Positions 4,836 through 12,300 of a DNA stretch of 12,300 nucleotides are shown one piece after another (position 1 is the stretch's first letter; each line of letters begins with the position of its first letter). Under the pieces are notes generated by a model. That model worked only from the letters and a program-made list of their open reading frames with translations. It did no database searches and was not told the origin of the DNA. Source of the stretch: Devosia sp. (lineage in GTDB: Bacteria; Pseudomonadota; Alphaproteobacteria; Rhizobiales; Devosiaceae); contig JAQGKG010000037.1 in the NCBI GenBank assembly GCA_028290245.1, forward strand, positions 1 to 12,300, read 5' to 3'. The translations under genes were made by a program, and so were the position numbers.

Positions 4836-6914
4836 ATGAAACGACACACGATTGCCCTGGGCGGGGCAGGATTGATGCTGGGCGTCTCGCTGCTAGCGAT
4901 TCCGGCCCAGGAATTGACCGGCGAACTGCCCGATCCGCCGGCCTTTGCCGCGCAGAGCGAACCCAATTTCGTCAGCGTCGGCGATATTCTCGAATACAAG
5001 GCTTTGCCGGAATATCACGAGCCCGATTGGGTGACGCAGAAATATGTCGACGCCGGCACACTTCCACCCGTCAAGGATCGGCTTCCCAAGGAGCCGTTGG
5101 TTTTCAAGACCGGCGACATGCCCGATGGCATTGGCGTCTATGGCGATACCCTGCGTCACGTCATCGGCGGCCGGCCGGAAGGCTGGAACTATATCGGCGG
5201 CCAGAGCCAGGGCTGGGGCGGCATCGACATCGGCCTGTCCGAATGCCTGACGCGCACCGGCCCACTGTTCGAGGTCAAGGCCGACGAACTCGAGCCTCTG
5301 CCCAATCTGGCCAAGAGCTGGGAATGGTCCGAAGATGGCCATGAACTGACCATGCACCTGATCGAGGGCGCAAAATGGTCTGACGGCGACCCCTTCGACG
5401 CCGAAGACGTGATGTTCTACTGGAACGACAACGTCCAGGATTCCAACGTCACAGCTGTGCCATCCGGCACGGGCACGCCAGAGCGCTTTGGTGTCAACAC
5501 CAAGCTTGAGGCACTGGACCCCTACACCATCAAGTGGACCTTCGAAGAGGTTCGCCCGACGCAATACCTCTACGCGATGGCCTATGACTCGTTCTGCCCA
5601 GGCCCAAGCCATATCCTCAAGCCCGAGCACCCCAAGTACAACGCCGACAACACCTACGAGCAGTACAAGAACGCTTTCCCGCCCGAATTCATGAACATGC
5701 CGGTGATGGGCGCCTGGGTTCCTGTCGAATACCGCCCCGACGACATCATCGTCATGCGCCGCAATGCCTACTACTGGAAGGTCGACGAGGCCGGCAACCA
5801 GCTGCCCTATCTGAACGAGTTGCACTATCGCCTGTCGACCTGGGCCGATCGTGACGTTCAGACCGTCGCTGGCTCTGCCGATTTTTCGAACCTTGAACAG
5901 GCAGAAAGCTTTGTGGAGTCTCTCAAGCGCTCTGCCGAACCGACCGCCCCTGCCCGTCTGCAGTTTGGCGCCCGCACCATCGGCTATGCGCTGCGGATGA
6001 ACTTCTCGGCCAACGGCTGGGGTGAACCCGATGCCCGCGGCCAAGCCATCCGCGAACTCAATCGCGACCTCGACTTCCGCAAGGCGGTTTCGATTGCCCT
6101 CGATCGTCAGCGCTTGGGCGAATCCCTGGTGCGCGGACCGTTCACCGCCATCTACCCCGGCGGCCTCTATGCCGGCACGACCTACTATGACAAAGCCTCG
6201 ACCGTGTACTACCCCTACAATATCGACGCGGCCAATGCCCTGCTCGATGGCCTGGGCTTGACCGATACTGATGGCAACGGCATCCGCAATCTGGCGGGCG
6301 GCGGCGGTGACGTCGAAATTACCCTGCTGGCCAACACCGACTACGGCACTGATACCAACCTGGCCGAAGGCGTGATTGCGCAACTCGAACCGCTTGGCAT
6401 CCGGGTGATCGCCAACTTCCAGACCGGCACTGCCCGCGACGATCTGGCCCAATCCGGCCAGTTCGACTGGACTATCGAACGCCAGGGCTCGGAAATGGTC
6501 TCGGTGGTGCAGGGCACGACAATGCTGGCGCCAACCGGGCCACGCACCCATCCCTTCCACAAGGCTGGGACGGATGGCACTCTCGACCTGCTGCCCTTCG
6601 AGCAGGAACTGGTCGATGCCGTGAACGCATTTATCACCACTAGTGACAATGCCGAACGGGTCGAACTGATGAAGACCTATCAGCACCTCTTCACCGAGAA
6701 CGTCTACTCGGTCGGCCTAACCCAGTATCCGGGTGCGCTGATCGTCAACAAGCGCTTTGCCAATATCCCGGCCGGCGCCCCGATCTTCATGTTCAACTGG
6801 GCCGAAGACAACATCATGCGCGAGCGTGTCTTCGTGCCAGCCGACAAGCAGGCTGACTTCGAGCTGCACCCCGAGACGCTTCCGGGCGCTCCCGGCGGCG
6901 CTGGCCCGGTCTGA
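4836..6914 (+). CDS. Periplasmic ABC transporter substrate-binding protein, SBP_bac_5 family (probable alpha-galactoside binder)
   Basis: The protein has 692 residues, long for a family usually near 500-600. A signal peptide is clear: MKRH, a hydrophobic stretch (6-22), and a likely cut near IPA-QE (23-26). About 120 residues precede the classic core; they include an acidic/aromatic segment (EYHEPDWVTQKYVDAG) and LPPVKDRLPKEPLVF. The family core begins near the LPNLAKSWEWSEDG strand (155-168), followed by HLIEGAKWSDGDPFDAEDV (174-192). The family usually binds peptides or nickel, but some members bind sugars, notably AgpA of Sinorhizobium for melibiose and raffinose. The adjacent MelR-like regulator, matching permeases and MelA make an alpha-galactoside the likely ligand, so agpA is the candidate name. 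It is first in the operon and followed by a hairpin that could favour its higher expression. Confidence 0.88.
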   Translation: MKRHTIALGGAGLMLGVSLLAIPAQELTGELPDPPAFAAQSEPNFVSVGDILEYKALPEYHEPDWVTQKYVDAGTLPPVKDRLPKEPLVFKTGDMPDGIGVYGDTLRHVIGGRPEGWNYIGGQSQGWGGIDIGLSECLTRTGPLFEVKADELEPLPNLAKSWEWSEDGHELTMHLIEGAKWSDGDPFDAEDVMFYWNDNVQDSNVTAVPSGTGTPERFGVNTKLEALDPYTIKWTFEEVRPTQYLYAMAYDSFCPGPSHILKPEHPKYNADNTYEQYKNAFPPEFMNMPVMGAWVPVEYRPDDIIVMRRNAYYWKVDEAGNQLPYLNELHYRLSTWADRDVQTVAGSADFSNLEQAESFVESLKRSAEPTAPARLQFGARTIGYALRMNFSANGWGEPDARGQAIRELNRDLDFRKAVSIALDRQRLGESLVRGPFTAIYPGGLYAGTTYYDKASTVYYPYNIDAANALLDGLGLTDTDGNGIRNLAGGGGDVEITLLANTDYGTDTNLAEGVIAQLEPLGIRVIANFQTGTARDDLAQSGQFDWTIERQGSEMVSVVQGTTMLAPTGPRTHPFHKAGTDGTLDLLPFEQELVDAVNAFITTSDNAERVELMKTYQHLFTENVYSVGLTQYPGALIVNKRFANIPAGAPIFMFNWAEDNIMRERVFVPADKQADFELHPETLPGAPGGAGPV

Positions 6915-6938
6915 TCACCTAGCCTCGTCATGAACTCC

Positions 6939-6962
6939 GGCAGGGGGATCCATCCCCCTGCC
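6939..6962 (+). repeat. Intercistronic hairpin after the binding-protein gene
   Basis: GGCAGGGGGA (6939-6948) pairs perfectly with TCCCCCTGCC (6953-6962) around a TCCA loop. No T tract follows, so full termination is unlikely. Such stable stems between a binding-protein gene and permease genes commonly protect the upstream message from 3' exonucleases and make the binding protein more abundant than the membrane parts. That role is inferred here. The rest of the 70-nt gap is featureless except for the AAAGG at 6971-6975 serving the next gene. Confidence 0.65.
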
Positions 6963-6984
6963 ACCAACTGAAAGGCTTGCGGCC

Positions 6985-7995
6985 ATGCTTAAATTTGTGA
7001 CCTTCCGCCTCCTCGGGGCGATCCCCCTCCTGCTCCTGCTCAGCATCGTGACGTTCGCCATCATCCAGGCGCCTCCCGGCGACTACGGCGACTACATCCG
7101 CGCAATGGCCGTCAACCAGGGCGGGGCGACCTTCGAACAAGCCGAAATCCAGGCCAATCTCTACCGCGAGGCCAACGGCCTCAACGATCCGATGCTGGTG
7201 CAGTATTTTCGCTGGATCACCGGCATCCTGACCCGCTTCGATTTCGGACATTCATTTTATTACAACAAGGACGTCGGCCAGGTCATTTCCGAGCGCCTGC
7301 CTGCCACCATCATCCTGGCGCTAGTGTGCCACCTGCTTGCCTCCCTGCTCGGCATCGGCCTCGGCATCATCGCCGCGACCCGGCAGTATTCATGGGTCGA
7401 CACCGGCCTCGGCATCATCTCGTTCCTCGGCATGACGATCCCGCGATTTCTCCTCGCCATCATCATTCTATACGTCCTGGTGTTCCGCATGAACGTCAGC
7501 GAGGTGGGCATGTTCTTTTCCGCCCGTTTTGGCGGCGCGCCCTGGAGCTGGGACAAGTTCGTCAACCTGATGACCCATATCTGGCCGGTCATCTTCATCG
7601 CGACTTTTGGCGGCCTCGCCTACAATATGCGCGTCATGCGGGCCAATCTGCTCGACGTGCTCAACAGCCAATATGTCGAGACGGCCCGCGCCAAGGGGCT
7701 GCCCGAGAGCGCGGTGATCATGAAGCATGCCGTGCCCAACGCGCTGCATCCGCTGATCGCCTACCAGGGCGTCGTACTGCCTTACATGCTAACCGGTGAA
7801 ATCGAGGTTGCCATCGTGTTTGGCCTCGCGACGGTTGGCCCCGCCATCGTGGGCTCCATGGGCGTTGGCGACGTCTATGTCACCGCCAGCTTCATGCTGG
7901 TTCTCGCTGCCACGCTGATCATCGGCAACATCATTTCCGACGTCCTGCTGGTCGCGCTCGATCCGCGCGTTCGTCTAGGGGGAGGCGCAGAATGA
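6985..7995 (+). CDS. ABC transporter permease, DppB type
   Basis: An inner-membrane channel subunit of 336 residues, within the usual 310-340 range. Hydrophobic segments lie near 8-28, 106-130, 142-168, 197-214, 256-276 and 300-325, fitting six transmembrane helices with a periplasmic loop after the first (DYGDYIRAMAV onward). The cytoplasmic coupling loop (EAA motif) is at about 230-257, YVETARAKGLPESAVIMKH followed by PNALHP, which docks on an ATPase domain. The pattern is that of DppB/OppB, not of the CUT-type sugar permeases. AAAGG lies 9 nt before the ATG. Its stop overlaps the start of the next permease by 4 nt (ATGA), implying coupled translation and heterodimer formation. Substrate is inferred from the locus: probably alpha-galactosides. 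Confidence 0.92.
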   Translation: MLKFVTFRLLGAIPLLLLLSIVTFAIIQAPPGDYGDYIRAMAVNQGGATFEQAEIQANLYREANGLNDPMLVQYFRWITGILTRFDFGHSFYYNKDVGQVISERLPATIILALVCHLLASLLGIGLGIIAATRQYSWVDTGLGIISFLGMTIPRFLLAIIILYVLVFRMNVSEVGMFFSARFGGAPWSWDKFVNLMTHIWPVIFIATFGGLAYNMRVMRANLLDVLNSQYVETARAKGLPESAVIMKHAVPNALHPLIAYQGVVLPYMLTGEIEVAIVFGLATVGPAIVGSMGVGDVYVTASFMLVLAATLIIGNIISDVLLVALDPRVRLGGGAE

Positions 7996-9191
7996 GCACC
8001 GTGGATACACGCTCCTCGATACCGCTGCCCACCGATGTCGGCGGCGGACCCGCACCAACACCAGCGGAAGAGGCGGCAGGCCCCGGGCCCGTAGTCACGC
8101 GCTTTAGCGGCGGCGGCACCGGCAACGAAACCTATGCGACCCTCGTATGGCGCCGCTTCAAGCGTTCGCCGATGGGCATGATCGGGCTGATCCTCGTCTC
8201 GCTGATGCTTGTGGTTTCGATCTTTGCCGACTTCTTCGCGCCGATGGACCCCAAGCAGGCCAACCTGCCCTTCGCGCCCCCTGACGTGGTGGCATTCGAG
8301 GACGCGGCGGGTAATTTCAGCCTCCTGCCTTACGTCTATCCGATTGGCGACACCGGCGAGTTCGACCCCGTCACCTTCCAGCCGCTGACGGGTCTGGTGA
8401 AGGATAATCCCACCCCGACCGGCTTTTTCGTCGAGGGCTATGCCTATAAGTTCCTGTGGTTCATTCCGTCCAATATACACTTCTTCGGCGCTGTGGACGG
8501 CCGCCCCATGCAACTGCTCGGCACGGACAAGTTCGGCCGCGACATTCTCTCGCGCGGTATCATCGGCTCGCGCATCTCGCTGATGATCGCCCTCGCTGTG
8601 GTGACTCTGACCACCATCGTCGGCACGCTGGTAGGCATCACCTCCGGCTACATTGGTGGTGCTTTCGACAGCTGGGTGCAGCGCTTCGTCGACTTCGTCC
8701 TGGCCTTCCCGCAACTGCCGCTTTACCTGGCCCTGACCTCGCTCATACCGGTGACCGCACCCTCCAATGTGTTCCTGACCTTCGTGATTTTCGTCATGGC
8801 CGTGCTCGGCTGGGCGCAACTGAGCCGCGAGGTGCGATCGAAAACCCTGTCGCTGGCGCGCATCGAGTATGTCAGGGCCGCCATCGCGGTAGGCGCCACC
8901 GATAGTCGCATCATCACCCGGCATATATTGCCCAACGTCTTGAGCCACATCATCGTGTCGGTCACGTTGGCTATTCCAAGCGTCGTGCTGCTCGAGAGCT
9001 TTCTTGGTTTCCTCGGCTTTGCCGTGAAACCGCCGCTGATCTCCTGGGGCCTGATGCTGCAGGATACCGGCACCTTCTCGGTGATCGGTTCCTACCCCTG
9101 GATCCTGTCGCCCGTCATCTTCGTGCTGGTCACCGTCTTCGCGTTCAACGCGCTGGGCGATGGGCTGCGCGACGCCATCGACCCGTATTGA
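7992..9191 (+). CDS. ABC transporter permease, DppC type
   Basis: Second channel subunit, 399 residues against about 280-300 for typical DppC. The extra length has two sources. One is a cytoplasmic N-terminal stretch of about 50 residues rich in Pro, Gly and Ala. The other is a periplasmic segment of about 90 residues (84-174) between the first helix (63-83) and the hallmark LGTDKFGRDILSR (176-188). Five further hydrophobic segments follow. The EAA loop is YVRAAIAVGATDSRIITRHI then LPN (293-315). A strong site, GGGGGAGG at 7978-7985, lies 6 nt before the ATG, which overlaps the stop of the previous permease. Large loops of this sort occur in permeases paired with long SBP_bac_5 proteins, so the segment may dock the unusually long binding protein; that is inference. 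Confidence 0.92.
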   Translation: MSTVDTRSSIPLPTDVGGGPAPTPAEEAAGPGPVVTRFSGGGTGNETYATLVWRRFKRSPMGMIGLILVSLMLVVSIFADFFAPMDPKQANLPFAPPDVVAFEDAAGNFSLLPYVYPIGDTGEFDPVTFQPLTGLVKDNPTPTGFFVEGYAYKFLWFIPSNIHFFGAVDGRPMQLLGTDKFGRDILSRGIIGSRISLMIALAVVTLTTIVGTLVGITSGYIGGAFDSWVQRFVDFVLAFPQLPLYLALTSLIPVTAPSNVFLTFVIFVMAVLGWAQLSREVRSKTLSLARIEYVRAAIAVGATDSRIITRHILPNVLSHIIVSVTLAIPSVVLLESFLGFLGFAVKPPLISWGLMLQDTGTFSVIGSYPWILSPVIFVLVTVFAFNALGDGLRDAIDPY

Positions 9192-9203
9192 GTGAGGCAG
9201 GAC

Positions 9204-10874
<1,671 letters not shown>

Positions 10875-10886
10875 GAGCATTCGACT

Positions 10887-12257
10887 ATGGCAAATCCAAA
10901 GATTACTTTCATCGGCGCCGGCTCGGCTGTGTTCATGAAGAACATCGTCGGCGACATCCTGCAGCGCCCGGCCCTCGCCGGCGCCACCGTGCGGCTGATG
11001 GACATCAACCCGACCCGTCTCGAAGAGAGCGAAGTCATCGCCCGCAAGCTGATTTCGACCCTCGGCGTGAAGGCCAAGGTGGAGACCTATTCCAACCAGC
11101 GCCAGGCGCTGGACGGCACCAATTTCGTCGTCGTCTGCTTCCAGATCGGCGGCTACGAGCCCTCTACGGTGATCGATTTCGACGTGCCGAAAAAGTACAA
11201 CCTGCGCCAGACCATTGCCGATACGCTGGGCGTCGGCGGCATCATGCGCGGCCTGCGCACCGTGCCGCATCTATGGAGCATCTGCGAGGACATGCTGCAG
11301 GTGGCCCCCGACGCGATCATGCTGCAATACGTCAATCCGATGGCCATCAACACCTGGGCCATCGCCGAGAAATACCCGACGATCAAGCAGGTCGGCCTAT
11401 GCCACTCGGTGCAGGGCACGGCGATGGAACTGGCCGAGGACCTTGATATTCCCTACGAGGAAATCCGCTATCGCTCCGCCGGCATCAACCACATGGCGTT
11501 TTTCCTCAAGTTCGAGCATCGCCAGAAGGACGGCTCATACAAGGACCTCTATCCCGCGATGCTGGCCGGTTACGCCTCCGGTAAGGCGCCAAAGCCGAGC
11601 AAGTGGAACCCGCGCCAGAACAACAAGGTGCGCTACGAAATGCTCACCCGTCTTGGCTATTTCGTCACCGAAAGCTCGGAGCATTTTGCGGAGTACTCGC
11701 CGTATTTCATCAAGGAAGGACGCGAGTACCTGATCGCGAAATTCGGCGTGCCGCTGGATGAATATCCTAAGCGCTGCATCGAGCAGATCGCCAAATGGAA
11801 GAAGACCTCGGCAGACTACAGGAAGGCCGACCGCATAGAGGTCAAGCAGTCCAAGGAATACGCCTCGTCCATCGTCAATTCGGTGTGGACCGGCGAGCCG
11901 TCGGTGATCTACGGCAACCTGCGCAACAACGGCATAATTTCCAACCTGCCCAATAAAGCCGCCGTCGAAGTCCCCTGCCTAGTCGATGACAACGGCATTC
12001 AGCCCACCTTCATCGGCGACCTGCCGCCGCAGCTGACCGCGCTGATCCGCACCAATATCAACGTGCAGGAACTGACCGTGGCGGCGCTGATGACGGAAAA
12101 TCGCGAGCACATCTACCACGCCGCGATGATGGACCCCCATACCGCCGCCGAGCTGGATCTGGAGCAAATCTGGAACCTCGTCGACGACCTCACCGAGGCC
12201 CACGGCAACATGTTGCCGCAATGGGCCCGCGGCTCCCGGAAGCAGCGCGTCGCTTAG
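10887..12257 (+). CDS. melA: Alpha-galactosidase, glycoside hydrolase family 4
   Basis: This cytoplasmic enzyme hydrolyses melibiose and related alpha-galactosides by the family's NAD+- and Mn2+-dependent redox-elimination mechanism. The protein has 456 residues (E. coli MelA, 451) and is very similar to it along the whole length. The N-terminal nucleotide-binding fold starts KITFIGAGSAVFMKN (5-19), with D39 closing the second strand. Other conserved blocks are FQIGGYEPSTV (85-95), QTIADTLG (108-115), YVNPMA (148-153), CHSVQGTA with metal ligand C172, and GINHMAF with metal ligand H202. ESSEHFAEY and EYPKRC follow. AGGAG (10873-10877) overlaps the ATPase stop, 9 nt before the ATG. The last ten residues are an extra basic tail. 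It is last in the operon: imported sugar is split here. An alpha-glucosidase activity is the main alternative in GH4, but MelA blocks favour alpha-galactosidase. Confidence 0.95.
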   Translation: MANPKITFIGAGSAVFMKNIVGDILQRPALAGATVRLMDINPTRLEESEVIARKLISTLGVKAKVETYSNQRQALDGTNFVVVCFQIGGYEPSTVIDFDVPKKYNLRQTIADTLGVGGIMRGLRTVPHLWSICEDMLQVAPDAIMLQYVNPMAINTWAIAEKYPTIKQVGLCHSVQGTAMELAEDLDIPYEEIRYRSAGINHMAFFLKFEHRQKDGSYKDLYPAMLAGYASGKAPKPSKWNPRQNNKVRYEMLTRLGYFVTESSEHFAEYSPYFIKEGREYLIAKFGVPLDEYPKRCIEQIAKWKKTSADYRKADRIEVKQSKEYASSIVNSVWTGEPSVIYGNLRNNGIISNLPNKAAVEVPCLVDDNGIQPTFIGDLPPQLTALIRTNINVQELTVAALMTENREHIYHAAMMDPHTAAELDLEQIWNLVDDLTEAHGNMLPQWARGSRKQRVA

Positions 12258-12300
12258 CGGCAAAATACCTCCCCGCTGCTTCCAAACAACGGCCCCGACG
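12258..12300. other. Window end after melA, no feature seen
   Basis: Forty-three bases follow the melA stop. I see no hairpin with a T tract and no start of a new gene, so the operon may continue or end beyond the window. Confidence 0.4.

Noticed and set aside
4676..4999. Longer starts for the AraC-type regulator (4753 or 4999)
   Set aside because: The extra residues are Ser/Pro/Ala-rich and unlike MelR, they would run through the divergent gap and into the binding-protein gene, and neither start has a ribosome site.
4893..6686. A 597-residue open frame antisense to the binding-protein gene
   Set aside because: It mirrors the coding frame of a well-supported gene; GC-rich codon use removes stops on the opposite strand. 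Its translation shows no recognisable domain, and no good ribosome site was found.
9192..9203. GTG start for the tandem ATPase
   Set aside because: The GTG directly abuts the permease stop and uses the GAGG that serves the ATG at 9204; the four added residues are not needed for any motif.

Overview
The window looks like chromosomal DNA of a GC-rich alphaproteobacterium, most likely of the order Hyphomicrobiales (Rhizobiales) near Devosia or Pelagibacterium. This is inferred from the rplY-pth-ychF neighbourhood, the GC-rich codon use, a TGTCATCCCGG-type intergenic palindrome, and a sugar-uptake cluster laid out like the alpha-galactoside locus of Sinorhizobium. No database search was possible, so the taxon is an estimate.

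Left part (1-3590), housekeeping. It holds the 3' end of a ribosomal protein L25 gene (rplY/ctc), a CUUCGG hairpin, the complete peptidyl-tRNA hydrolase gene pth, and further on the translation-associated ATPase gene ychF. Between pth and ychF, on the opposite strand, lies a membrane-anchored sorbosone dehydrogenase-type (PQQ-dependent) sugar dehydrogenase that interrupts the usual series. A REP-like double palindrome fills the convergent gap pth/dehydrogenase. A compact three-stem fold begins at the ychF stop codon.

Right part (3752-12257), one complete alpha-galactoside (melibiose/raffinose-type) catabolic locus. A MelR-like AraC regulator is divergent from a five-gene run in one direction: a large periplasmic binding protein of the peptide/nickel family (SBP_bac_5), two DppB/DppC-type permeases, a single-chain tandem ATPase with two nucleotide-binding domains, and a GH4 NAD+/Mn2+-dependent alpha-galactosidase (MelA). 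The genes overlap or are close (4-nt overlap, 12-nt gaps), except for a 70-nt gap after the binding protein that holds a strong hairpin. The inferred logic is: regulator senses the sugar, the ABC importer brings the intact alpha-galactoside into the cytoplasm, and MelA hydrolyses it. A 25-bp dyad in the 160-bp divergent gap is the best operator candidate.

I see no CRISPR array, tRNA or rRNA gene, prophage, transposase or toxin-antitoxin module. I do not think the window contains an undescribed system. Its more interesting points are structural: the intergenic folds, the dyad, the tandem ATPase, the long binding protein, and the dehydrogenase placed inside a housekeeping series.
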